A stretch of DNA of 10,036 nt from CALJEL01 sp041082235 (GTDB taxonomy: Bacteria; Nitrospirota; Thermodesulfovibrionia; Thermodesulfovibrionales; CALJEL01). Where the stretch lies: the NCBI GenBank assembly GCA_041082235.1, contig JBDOIG010000072.1, forward strand, positions 1 to 10,036. Reading direction: 5' to 3'. The first letter of the stretch is position 1; each line of letters starts with the position of its first letter. The notes beneath the pieces were generated by a model, which was not told the origin of the DNA, made no database searches, and saw only the letters and a list, made by a program, of their open reading frames with translations. This document shows, piece after piece, positions 1 through 6,607 of this stretch. Both the position numbers and the translations under genes were made by a program.

Positions 1-1175
1 TTTTCTTTATCCTCAATTGCACCATCAATCAATGTCTCGGCAAAGCCCTTTATGGCTGTAATAGGTGTCTTTATCTCATGGGCAACATTTGCCACAAAAT
101 CCCTTCTGATCTGTTCAAGTCTTTTGAGCCTTGTTATATTATGAAAGGTCATTACAATACCTCTTTCATTCCCTGAAAGCTCCACAGGTGATGATGTTAC
201 CAGCAGATCCTTTTCACCTTTAAAGGATATCTCCCTTGATATAGTCTCATTGACAAGCCTTGAACCCTCAAGTAATGAGAGCAATTCAGCATCTCTCAAT
301 ATCTCTGTGGCTGTTAAATCCCTGCAGGTATGATTTAAGCCAAGCAGTTCTTTAAGGCTATCATTGATAAGTAAGACCCTGCCATTTTTATCAATTATTA
401 ACAGACCCTCTTTCATGTTCTTCAATACATTCTCTACTGTCTGCTTCTCCTTCTTCACTTCTTCAAGTCTTGACTGAAGCTCCTCTGCCATATGCAGAAT
501 ATGTCCTGCAAGCCTGCTTAATTCAGTTTCCTCTGCAAGAAAAACTCTATTACTGAAATCACCCTGAGCTATCCTGTCTGTAAACTCTATAATCTCCATG
601 ACCTCTCTTCTTAATCTTTTTGACCTTTGAAACCATATGAAGAATACGCCCACAAGAACAACAAGGGTAGAGATTATGATTGGCATCCGTATCCTTGATA
701 TATCAGCCTTTATCCTGTCAAGGGGCATTGATAATCTTATGAAGAACTTTTCAGAACTGTTCCTTTCACCACCAGAAGGACGTTCAGCAAGAATTGCCAC
801 ATAAATAAAATCCTTTTTTAAGGTGTTGCTAAATCTTATAGAACTGCCAGTACCTGAAAGCATCGCCTCCTTTATCTCAGGTCTATTAAGATGGTTCTCC
901 ATCTTTGAAGAGGATTCATCAGAATCTCCGAGGACCTTACCTGTTTCAGAGATTACTGTAATCCTTGCACCTGTTTTTTCTTTATAAGTCTTACAGAAAT
1001 TATTAATATTCCTTTTTTCTGGAAGCATATCCTTAAGTATTACTGCCTTTGTGAGGAGGTCAGCTCTCATCTGGGAGATATAATGTTCTTTCACAAAAAG
1101 GGACAAATAAATCTCAAGGCTCACGACAAGAAGAATTGTGATAAGAACAGAGCAGGTAATTGTCCTCTTATTCAT
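1..1175 (-). CDS. phoR: PhoR-like sensor histidine kinase (C-terminus beyond left edge)
   Basis: Membrane sensor kinase, probably responding to phosphate limitation or envelope state and phosphorylating the regulator encoded just upstream. My translation from the ATG at 1175 (MNKRTITCSVLIT...) gives, in order: membrane helix at about residues 6-27; a periplasmic domain of about 130 residues containing DSDESSSKMENHLNRPE, a pattern typical of the PhoR/PnpS extracytoplasmic sensor; a second helix at about 162-183; HAMP at about 184-235; PAS at about 248-345 (GLLIIDKNGRVLLIND); and the HisKA box DFVANVAHEIKTPITAIKGF with phospho-acceptor His366. The ATP-binding domain lies beyond the window. The start overlaps the regulator stop by 8 nt (ATGAATAA), so translation is probably coupled. 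The histidine kinase call is certain from the H-box; the phosphate role rests on family resemblance. Confidence 0.94.
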   Translation of the reverse strand, partial: MNKRTITCSVLITILLVVSLEIYLSLFVKEHYISQMRADLLTKAVILKDMLPEKRNINNFCKTYKEKTGARITVISETGKVLGDSDESSSKMENHLNRPEIKEAMLSGTGSSIRFSNTLKKDFIYVAILAERPSGGERNSSEKFFIRLSMPLDRIKADISRIRMPIIISTLVVLVGVFFIWFQRSKRLRREVMEIIEFTDRIAQGDFSNRVFLAEETELSRLAGHILHMAEELQSRLEEVKKEKQTVENVLKNMKEGLLIIDKNGRVLLINDSLKELLGLNHTCRDLTATEILRDAELLSLLEGSRLVNETISREISFKGEKDLLVTSSPVELSGNERGIVMTFHNITRLKRLEQIRRDFVANVAHEIKTPITAIKGFAETLIDGAIEDKE

Positions 1176-1887
1176 TATTTTTTCCAGACTCCTTGGTCTC
1201 TTCCAAGTAATATCCTGCACCCCTTCTGGTTTTTATGAATCTTGGTCTTGAAGGGTCATCCTCTATTTGTTGCCTCAGCCTCCTTATATGGACATCCACT
1301 GTCCTTGGCTCCACATAGACCTCATTTCCCCATATGGCATCAAGGAGCTGTTCCCTTGTAAAGATCTTTCCCCTTCTCTCAGCAAGATACAGAAGGAGTT
1401 TGAACTCCGTGGCACTCAGCCTGACCTCTTCTCCTCTTACCTTTACAATATATCTTCCCCTGTCTATCTCAAGGTCTCCTAATCTCAGGACCATCTCTTC
1501 AGATGCATCAACCCTTCTTGAAGCCCTTCTCAATAATGCCCTTACCCTTGCTATGAGTTCCCTCGGGCTGAAGGGCTTTGTCACATAATCATCAGCACCG
1601 AGTTCAAGGCCTATTACCCTGTCAATCTCCTCAGACTTTGCTGTGAGTAATAATACCGGGAGGTGGGAAAGTCTTGAATCTGCTCTAATCACCTTCAGTA
1701 TCTCAAGGCCATCCATGCCAGGAAGCATCAGGTCCAGTATCACAAGGTCAAAATTATCATTTTTTAATTTTGAAAGTGCATCCGCTCCATCATAGGAGGC
1801 AAAGGTCAAAAAACCATCTTTTTTAAGATTATAGGAGACAAGCTCCACGAGGTCTTTTTCATCATCCACAATGAAAATCTTTTTCAT
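1168..1887 (-). CDS. phoB: PhoB-like OmpR-family response regulator
   Basis: DNA-binding response regulator, 239 aa, the usual length for the OmpR/PhoB family. The receiver domain (about 1-120) has acidic pocket D8/D9, phospho-acceptor D52 in LVILDLMLPGMDG, T82 and K104 in VTKPFSP. The segment TAKSEEIDRVIGLELGADDY closely resembles PhoB. The winged-helix domain (about 130-232) shows LSATEFKLLLYLAERRGKIFT, the recognition helix EPRTVDVHIRRLRQQIE, and a C-terminal RGAGYYLE wing. It is the first gene of a two-gene operon with the PhoR-like kinase, and pit/DUF47 lies one gene away, which supports a phosphate role. There is no clear Shine-Dalgarno before ATG 1887. A TATACT sits only 12 nt upstream, suggesting a very short leader. 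The family call is very secure; the PhoB-versus-generic assignment is less so. Confidence 0.95.
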   Translation of the reverse strand: MKKIFIVDDEKDLVELVSYNLKKDGFLTFASYDGADALSKLKNDNFDLVILDLMLPGMDGLEILKVIRADSRLSHLPVLLLTAKSEEIDRVIGLELGADDYVTKPFSPRELIARVRALLRRASRRVDASEEMVLRLGDLEIDRGRYIVKVRGEEVRLSATEFKLLLYLAERRGKIFTREQLLDAIWGNEVYVEPRTVDVHIRRLRQQIEDDPSRPRFIKTRRGAGYYLEETKESGKNNE

Positions 1888-1899
1888 AACTAATATTAC

Positions 1900-1905
1900 A
1901 GTATA
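1900..1905 (-). promoter_or_regulatory. Candidate -10 (TATACT) of the phoB-phoR operon
   Basis: On the minus strand TATACT lies 12 nt before the regulator start codon, so transcription would begin about 6 nt before the ATG and give an almost leaderless mRNA. No consensus -35 is seen; CTGTTC is at 17-nt spacing and overlaps the Pho-box-like element. The missing Shine-Dalgarno fits a short leader. This is by-eye pattern matching only. Confidence 0.4.
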
Positions 1906-1921
1906 TCCAGATACACTGGCA

Positions 1922-1939
1922 AGAACAGTCGGTTGTCAG
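1922..1939 (-). promoter_or_regulatory. Candidate Pho-box-like direct repeat upstream of phoB
   Basis: The minus strand reads CTGACAA CCGA CTGTTCT. Two 7-mers, each matching CTGTCAT at 5 of 7 positions, are separated by 4 nt, which is the 7-4-7 layout of the enterobacterial Pho box. It sits 16 nt upstream of the TATACT; E. coli sites are usually about 10 nt from the -10, so the spacing is off. It would fit autoregulation of a phoB-type operon, but degenerate matches like this can arise by chance. Confidence 0.25.
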
Positions 1940-1980
1940 AGCTCAAAGGTCGGTAGATTACAGAGCATAGGTAACATTAT

Positions 1981-2042
1981 GTGATAAGCAATGCGTTAAC
2001 TGTGATGGGTAATGAGTGAGGCGTGATGAGTATGAGCTATGG
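1981..2042. repeat. Degenerate ~21-nt tandem repeat, about three units
   Basis: Three consecutive stretches begin with gtgat at 1981, 2002 and 2023. The first two match at roughly 13 of 21 positions (gtgat..g.aatg.gt.a), and the third aligns with the second after a one-base gap (gtgatgagtatgag). The run lies between the two divergent promoters. A partial inverted copy (tactcatca, 2080-2088, complementary to tgatgagta, 2024-2032) lies to the right. Function is unknown; it could be a decayed intergenic repeat or regulator half-sites. Confidence 0.4.
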
Positions 2043-2120
2043 TATTTTTCTCATCCAGAACACCCATGACACTTCGGGTTACTCATCAGTCTTCATGATG
2101 GGTTTTTCCATCCACGGGTG

Positions 2121-2126
2121 TATAAT
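2121..2126 (+). promoter_or_regulatory. Candidate -10 (TATAAT) for the DUF255 gene
   Basis: A perfect TATAAT on the plus strand, 48 nt before the ATG at 2175. It predicts a transcript start near 2133 and a leader of about 42 nt. No good -35 is seen at 16-18 nt upstream. This position also argues against the GTG start at 2118, which would lie inside the promoter. Confidence 0.5.
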
Positions 2127-2164
2127 AAAAATATAATTAAAAGAAGACTAAAATGGTTAATTTT

Positions 2165-2168
2165 GGAG
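2165..2168 (+). promoter_or_regulatory. Shine-Dalgarno (GGAG) fixing the DUF255 start
   Basis: GGAG followed by 6 nt (ctactt) and then ATG at 2175. This is the best ribosome binding site in the region and selects ATG 2175 over the in-frame GTG at 2118, which has none and would add 19 lysine/isoleucine-rich residues absent from the family. Confidence 0.7.
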
Positions 2169-2174
2169 CTACTT

Positions 2175-4166
2175 ATGAATCGGCTTATTAATGAAAGCTC
2201 AGCCTATCTGAGGCATTCTGCCTCTCAAAGGATAGACTGGTATCCCTGGTCAGAAGAGGCCTTTGAAAGGGCTCGGAAGGAAGATAAACCTGTTTTTTTA
2301 AGCTCAGGTGCCATCTGGTGTCACTGGTGCCATGTAATGGCAGAAGAGGCCTTTAATAACAGTGAAGTCATAGAGATTCTTAACAACAACTTTATCTGCA
2401 TAAAGATTGACAGGGATGAGAGACCTGATATAGACAGAAGGATGCAATTGGCTGTACAGGCAACCACAGGTACTGGTGGCTGGCCCCTTAGTGTATTTCT
2501 TACTCCTGATGGAAGGCCTTTCTTTGGTGGAACCTATTTTCCGCCTGATGATGCCTATGGAAGACCAGGGTTCAAAAAGGTCCTTAGAACCGTAATTGAT
2601 TTTTATAGAAAGCATAAAGAGGAACTTTTTGAGCAATCATCAAGGCTCATGAATCTTTTATCTGAAACTAAAAATATCAAGGGAGATATTGGATTTAATC
2701 TTATTGAAATAGCAAAATCTCACATAATCTCCAGTTTTGACCCTCAGAATGGAGGCTTTGGAAGGACTCCAAAATTTCCCATGCCAGGTGCAATAGAGTT
2801 TGTCATAAACAGGTTGTTTTTTGAGGGAAAAGAGAGTTTTTTAAATAAAATTCTTAGCACCACACTTGCAGCGATGGCCAGAGGTGGAATCCATGACCAG
2901 CTCGCTGGAGGATTTCATAGATATTCTACTGATGAGGCATGGATAATCCCCCATTTTGAAAAGATGGCTGATGATAATGCATGGCTATTGAGAAATTATA
3001 TTGATGCCTACATGCTCACTGGTTTTAGCTATTTCAGGGAAGTGGCAGAGGGGATAATAAACTTTGTCCGGTCAACACTCTCTGACCCGGATGGTGGTTT
3101 TTATGCCTCTCAGGATGCTGATGTCAGCCCTGATGATGAAGGCGGAGCTTTTACATGGACCTATGATGAGCTTAAGGCCTTGCTTGATGAAGAGGAATTA
3201 AGAGTGCTCACACTCCATCTCTTTCATGATAGGGGCTCAATGCATCACAACCCAAATAAAAAGGTACTATTTGTGGTGGAGACCCATGAGGAGATTGCAT
3301 TAAGACTTGGCATGGAAGAAAAAAGAGTTAATGAGATTATAAAAAAAGCAAAAGAAAAACTTCTCAGATATCGCAATACAAGAAAACAACCCTTTGTGGA
3401 TAAAAACCTCTATACATCCCTTAATGCAATGATGATAACCTCTTTTTTAAAGGCTGGAAGGTATTTGCATGAGGAAAACTGCAAAGAGTATGCCTTAAAG
3501 ACACTTAAGAAGATATTTAATTTAAGATACAGGGATGACCAGTTGTTTCATTCTGAAAATGTCAAAGGAATGCTTGAGGATTATATTTACTTGATTGAGG
3601 CCCTTCTATCAGCCCATGAGGTTACAGGAGAAAGGGATTATCTCAGCAGGGCTATAGAATTAATGGACAGGGTTATTAGTGAATTCTATGATGCTGTTTC
3701 AGCAGGTTTCTTTGATACAGAAGCACCTGTTATTGGCATAAGGTTGAAGACCATAGAGGATATACCCCACCCCTCAGCAAATAGCCTTGCCATCATTGTG
3801 CTCCTTAAACTTTTCCATCTTACAGACAGGAATGATTATCTAAAACTTGCTGAAGACTCACTCAGGGCCTTTTCAGAGAGGACAAAAGAAAATGGTATGT
3901 TTTCTGCCTATTATTTTGTGGCACTTGATATGTATTTTAATATGATAAGGCTCTCAATTCATGCTCCAAAAGACAGTGAGCTTTCAAAAACTGCACTTAA
4001 TTTCTTCAGGCCCTATATTGCGCTCCGATATGAAGAGCATGATGACTTTTTCTTTTATGAAAAAAAAGACTTTGTTATTCCCTGTCTCAGGGAAAGATGC
4101 CTTGAACCTATCTTTGACAGTGAAGGGCTTGTGAATTTTCTAAAAGTAGCTAAATTAAAGTCCTGA
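2175..4166 (+). CDS. DUF255/YyaL (SPATA20-like) thioredoxin-fold protein
   Basis: Conserved protein of 663 aa, in the usual family range, with no signal peptide, so presumably cytosolic. The N-terminal thioredoxin-like domain (about 1-165) has the family hallmarks IDWYPWSEEAF, C49-H-W-C52 in WCHWCHVM, KIDRDERPDID and TGGWPLSVFLTPDG followed by GGTYFPP. The rest resembles a six-hairpin glycosidase-like barrel: GGFGRTPKFPMP, GGIHDQLAGGFHRYSTDEAW, PHFEKMADDNA, DPDGGFYASQDAD, EGGAFTW. The family is widespread from bacteria to human SPATA20, but its biochemical function is not settled. One small deviation is GAIWCHWCH where relatives commonly have GYSTCHWCH or similar. It is a lone plus-strand gene, divergent from phoB and convergent with pit, and its last 12 nt overlap the pit 3' end. 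Start chosen at ATG 2175 for the GGAG site. Confidence 0.93.
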   Translation: MNRLINESSAYLRHSASQRIDWYPWSEEAFERARKEDKPVFLSSGAIWCHWCHVMAEEAFNNSEVIEILNNNFICIKIDRDERPDIDRRMQLAVQATTGTGGWPLSVFLTPDGRPFFGGTYFPPDDAYGRPGFKKVLRTVIDFYRKHKEELFEQSSRLMNLLSETKNIKGDIGFNLIEIAKSHIISSFDPQNGGFGRTPKFPMPGAIEFVINRLFFEGKESFLNKILSTTLAAMARGGIHDQLAGGFHRYSTDEAWIIPHFEKMADDNAWLLRNYIDAYMLTGFSYFREVAEGIINFVRSTLSDPDGGFYASQDADVSPDDEGGAFTWTYDELKALLDEEELRVLTLHLFHDRGSMHHNPNKKVLFVVETHEEIALRLGMEEKRVNEIIKKAKEKLLRYRNTRKQPFVDKNLYTSLNAMMITSFLKAGRYLHEENCKEYALKTLKKIFNLRYRDDQLFHSENVKGMLEDYIYLIEALLSAHEVTGERDYLSRAIELMDRVISEFYDAVSAGFFDTEAPVIGIRLKTIEDIPHPSANSLAIIVLLKLFHLTDRNDYLKLAEDSLRAFSERTKENGMFSAYYFVALDMYFNMIRLSIHAPKDSELSKTALNFFRPYIALRYEEHDDFFFYEKKDFVIPCLRERCLEPIFDSEGLVNFLKVAKLKS

Positions 4167-5150
4167 CATTTTGAGAAGATGATAAAACACCCATGCAAGT
4201 CCAAAGCATGCTGGTATGGTAAGTATCCAGGCAAGTATTATGTTCCCGCCTATGCCCCATCTAACTGCTGAAAGCCTTTTTGATGCACCCACTCCCATTA
4301 TTGTTGAAGATATAACATGGGTTGTTGAAAGGGGAAGTCCTATTCTTGAGGCTACCTCAATGACTGTCGCGGCAGAGGCCTCTGCTGCAAATCCATGTAT
4401 TGGTCTTAAATGAACAAGCTTTACTCCAAGTGTCTTTATTATCCTCCATCCTCCAAAGGCAGTACCAAGACCCATGGCAGTAGCACAGGTGAGGATAACC
4501 CATACAGGGACATGGAAATCTTTAAGGCCATAATAACTCACCAGTGCCATGGTTATAACACCCATACTTTTTTGGGCGTCGTTATTTCCATGGCTGAAGG
4601 CCATGTAGGCTGCTGAGACTATCTGGAGTTTATTAAATATCCCTGAGACAAGAGCAGGTGATGACCTCCTGAAAAGCCAGTAAAGTAAGACCATCAATAA
4701 CCATCCAAGTGTGAATCCTATGAGTGGTGACAGGAAAAGACCTGAAAGCACCTTGACAACACCTTTGTTTATAATTACCTGTGTGCCTGCTGTGGCAACA
4801 CCAGCTCCAACTATTCCAGAGAGTATGGCATGGCTTGAGGAGGTAGGTAGTCCGAGATACCATGTAAAGATATCCCATATAATAGCAGCAAGGAGGGCTG
4901 AAATCACTGTAAGCTGGGTTATACAGAAGTTCTGCACAAGGCCTGCTCCAACAGTCTTTGCAACAGCGGTTCCTGAAAGGGCACCAAGAACATTCAGAAT
5001 TGCAGCCATAGTTACAGCAGTCTTCGGTGAAAGAACTCTTGTGGATACAGAGGTTGCTATGGCATTTGCCGAGTCATGAAAGCCATTTATAAAGTCAAAG
5101 ATGAGGGCAAGGACTATAACAGTTATCAGTAATAAGAAGGTTTCAGGCAT
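4155..5150 (-). CDS. pit: Inorganic phosphate transporter, PiT family
   Basis: Inner-membrane, ion-coupled low-affinity phosphate (or metal-phosphate) permease, 331 aa, typical of the short bacterial/archaeal Pit type without a large central loop. The two inverted half-repeats of the PHO4 family are clear. The first has GFHDSAN (23-29) and GLPTSSSHAI (100-109); the second has SHGNNDAQK (186-194) and GLPLSTTHVISS (271-282). Hydrophobic segments cover most of the chain. The start overlaps the DUF47 stop by 8 nt (ATGCCTGA) with only a weak Shine-Dalgarno, so translation is probably coupled. DUF47-pit pairs are a common arrangement in which the DUF47 protein is thought to modulate the transporter. 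The 3' end overlaps the convergent DUF255 gene by 12 nt, and no terminator hairpin is visible at the junction. Confidence 0.97.
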   Translation of the reverse strand: MPETFLLLITVIVLALIFDFINGFHDSANAIATSVSTRVLSPKTAVTMAAILNVLGALSGTAVAKTVGAGLVQNFCITQLTVISALLAAIIWDIFTWYLGLPTSSSHAILSGIVGAGVATAGTQVIINKGVVKVLSGLFLSPLIGFTLGWLLMVLLYWLFRRSSPALVSGIFNKLQIVSAAYMAFSHGNNDAQKSMGVITMALVSYYGLKDFHVPVWVILTCATAMGLGTAFGGWRIIKTLGVKLVHLRPIHGFAAEASAATVIEVASRIGLPLSTTHVISSTIMGVGASKRLSAVRWGIGGNIILAWILTIPACFGLAWVFYHLLKMSGL

Positions 5151-5760
5151 GCTTCAGCACTATTGCCTCAAGAATATTTGCAACGTCCTCACACCTATCT
5201 GAGGCATCCTCAAGATGTTCATATACTTCCTTCCATTTAATAATCAGTATAGGGTCATTTACATTCTCAAAGAGGTTTGCAAGGGCATCTCTGAAGTCCC
5301 TGTCCATCCTGTTTTCAAGTCTGTTAATCTCAATACAGTATTCCTGAACATGGGAATAATTTTTCTCCTTTAATTTTTTTATTGCCTTCTGCATGACCTC
5401 TGCTGTCATCAGGATATTCTCTGCCATTGCATTAACCTCTTTTGTTGGTTCTGTTATCTTGAATACAGCAATCCTGTCAACAGCAGCCCATATAAGGTCA
5501 AGGACATCATCAAGCCGTGAGGCTAAGGCATGAAGGTCTTCTCTATCAATGGGTGTGATAAAGGTCTTATTTAGCTTTCGCATGATATCATGGGTGAGCA
5601 TATCTCCGTCCTGCTCCACCTCATAAATCTCCTTTGCCCTTGCAGGAATATTATCAAATCTCTCTGTTAGAGCCACAAGGAGTTCTGCTGCCTTCTTTAT
5701 ATTGGAAGCAGCGTGATCAAATATCTCAAAGAAATCTATTTCCTTTGGAAAAATTCGCAT
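5143..5760 (-). CDS. DUF47 (PhoU-like) Pit accessory protein
   Basis: All-helical cytosolic protein of the DUF47/TIGR00153 PhoU-like family, 205 aa from the ATG at 5760, a normal length. Recognisable segments: MRIFPKEIDFFEIFDHAASN at the N-terminus, EVEQDGDMLTHDIMRKLNKTFITPIDREDL (the acidic helix and TPIDRED signature), RLDDVLDLIWAAVDR, and the closing helix VYEHLEDASDRCEDVANILE. PhoU-like acidic motifs bind metal ions in relatives. It is encoded directly before pit with an 8-nt overlap and probably tunes Pit activity. An in-frame TTG at 5781 would add seven residues, but it lies between the -35 and -10 of the promoter here, so I prefer ATG 5760. No Shine-Dalgarno is visible, consistent with a very short leader. 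Confidence 0.93.
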   Translation of the reverse strand: MRIFPKEIDFFEIFDHAASNIKKAAELLVALTERFDNIPARAKEIYEVEQDGDMLTHDIMRKLNKTFITPIDREDLHALASRLDDVLDLIWAAVDRIAVFKITEPTKEVNAMAENILMTAEVMQKAIKKLKEKNYSHVQEYCIEINRLENRMDRDFRDALANLFENVNDPILIIKWKEVYEHLEDASDRCEDVANILEAIVLKHA

Positions 5761-5770
5761 AGCAACTAAT

Positions 5771-5800
5771 AGAATAGCCAAGTTTCTGGATTTATGTCAA
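5771..5800 (-). promoter_or_regulatory. Candidate promoter of the DUF47-pit operon
   Basis: On the minus strand TTGACA (5795-5800), 18-nt spacer, TATTCT (5771-5776), the best -35/-10 pair in the window. The -10 ends 10 nt before ATG 5760, giving an mRNA with almost no leader and explaining the missing Shine-Dalgarno. The stretch between -10 and ATG contains ATTAGTT, also present at the phoB start. The -35 with its next base, TTGACAT, matches one Pho-box half-site 5 of 7, but I see no second half at the right distance. Confidence 0.55.
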
Positions 5801-5836
5801 ATTGAATCATCTCATAGGTCAATAAAATATTTAAAA

Positions 5837-6595
5837 CTATTCAGGTCTTTTGATAATAACCTCTATCTTTCCTTTAAGAAGTTCTGCAAATCTCTTTGCA
5901 TCCGATTCTGTACCAACTATGGAGGCATAATGCATTGGTATAGCTATCTTTGGCTTTATATCAAGGGCTGCCTGAGCCGCCTCATCTGCTGTCATCACAT
6001 AGGTGCCCGAAACAGGAAGAAGGGCTATATCCACATCCTTGAATGTCTTCATCTCAGGGATATGATCTGTGTCTCCCGCAATGTATATCCTCTGTTTGTT
6101 AACCTTAAAGATATACCCCACCCATCCATTAGCCTTCGGATGGAATTTCTTATTCATATTATAAGCAGGAACTGCCTCAATCTCTATGCCACTTACATTT
6201 ATCTTATCACCTGGTTTTACAATCTTTATATTTCCTGATAGTTTGTCTGCACAGTCTTTTGGAGCAACTATTATTGTATCTGGGCCCTGAATCATCTTTA
6301 CATCTTCAGGTGAGCAATGGTCATAATGCTCATGTGTTATAAGTATAATATCTGCCTTATCCTTTTCCCTGAGTTTAAAAGGATCAGTAAAGATTATTTT
6401 TTCTCCTACAATCTTGAAGGTATCATGTCCGAACCAGTGAATGTTCTCTACCATATTTAATACCTCCTTAGTACCCCAAAAAATCTGGTGATTTTTCGGG
6501 GACCCAGATTCTGATATATCAGATGACCCTGCTACTGCAGGTCTTACAGATAGAAAGAGAAAGAAAACCACAAAACTTATAAAAATTTTAATCAT
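5837..6595 (-). CDS. UlaG-like MBL-fold metal-dependent hydrolase
   Basis: Metallo-beta-lactamase-fold hydrolase of the UlaG/Lactamase_B_3 type; substrate unknown. In the 252-aa form the metal ligands are visible: H88-x-H90-x-D92-H93 in THEHYDH, D175 in AGDTDH and H222 in PMHYAS; GHDTF and TDPF open the fold, and PVSGTYVMTADEA is typical of this subgroup. The domain begins at residue 48 (MVENIHWFGHD). The first 47 residues are a convincing signal peptide (hydrophobic 4-16, cleavage after PAVA at about residue 22) plus a polar linker. ATG 6595 has AAGGAGG 5 nt upstream; the internal ATG at 6454 (205-aa form) also has AAGGAGG, 8 nt upstream. Which start is used, or whether both are, cannot be settled here. 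It is the last gene of the spoT operon, 10 nt after the coiled-coil gene. Confidence 0.9.
   Translation of the reverse strand: MIKIFISFVVFFLFLSVRPAVAGSSDISESGSPKNHQIFWGTKEVLNMVENIHWFGHDTFKIVGEKIIFTDPFKLREKDKADIILITHEHYDHCSPEDVKMIQGPDTIIVAPKDCADKLSGNIKIVKPGDKINVSGIEIEAVPAYNMNKKFHPKANGWVGYIFKVNKQRIYIAGDTDHIPEMKTFKDVDIALLPVSGTYVMTADEAAQAALDIKPKIAIPMHYASIVGTESDAKRFAELLKGKIEVIIKRPE
6463..6469 (-). promoter_or_regulatory. Internal strong Shine-Dalgarno (AAGGAGG) in the MBL gene
   Basis: A consensus AAGGAGG 8 nt before the in-frame ATG at 6454, exactly where the conserved MBL domain starts. Such a site inside a coding region suggests a second translation start yielding a protein without the signal peptide, or that this is the true start and the upstream reading frame is a leader. 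Confidence 0.6.
6474..6501 (-). promoter_or_regulatory. Strong stem-loop just upstream of the internal MBL start
   Basis: The minus-strand RNA forms a 12-bp stem (CCCCGAAAAAUC with GAUUUUUUGGGG, one G-U pair, no bulge) closed by the 4-nt loop ACCA. It ends 4 nt before the internal Shine-Dalgarno. There is no U-tract after it, so it does not look like an intrinsic terminator. Its position suits control of translation from the internal start. Confidence 0.6.
6510..6523. repeat. Perfect 14-bp palindrome TCTGATATATCAGA
   Basis: Perfect two-fold symmetric sequence, 8 nt from the stem-loop and flanked on both sides by gaccc. It falls in the linker codons of the MBL gene between the signal peptide and the domain. 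It could be an operator half-pair or a short hairpin; no regulator is identified. Confidence 0.5.
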
Positions 6596-6600
6596 GGTTA

Positions 6601-6607
6601 CCTCCTT
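6601..6607 (-). promoter_or_regulatory. Shine-Dalgarno (AAGGAGG) of the upstream MBL start
   Basis: Consensus AAGGAGG 5 nt before ATG 6595, overlapping the TAA stop of the coiled-coil gene. It supports translation of the signal-peptide form in the operon. Confidence 0.75.

Noticed and set aside
2062..2110. acccat...atgggttttt as a terminator
   Set aside because: The stem is only 6 bp with a 30-nt loop, and it lies between divergent genes where no transcript needs to end.
2118..2174. GTG start at 2118 for the DUF255 protein
   Set aside because: It overlaps the TATAAT and has no ribosome binding site; ATG 2175 has GGAG at 6-nt spacing and matches where the family begins.
4711..5079. Plus-strand open frame of 122 codons opposite pit
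   Set aside because: Mirror of the pit gene; both Pit signature repeats are on the minus strand.
5761..5781. TTG start at 5781 for the DUF47 protein
   Set aside because: It lies between the -35 and -10 of the operon promoter, and the family N-terminus corresponds to MRIFPKE at ATG 5760.
6474..6501. Hairpin as an intrinsic terminator
   Set aside because: No U-tract follows the stem on either strand, and it lies inside an open reading frame just before a strong Shine-Dalgarno.
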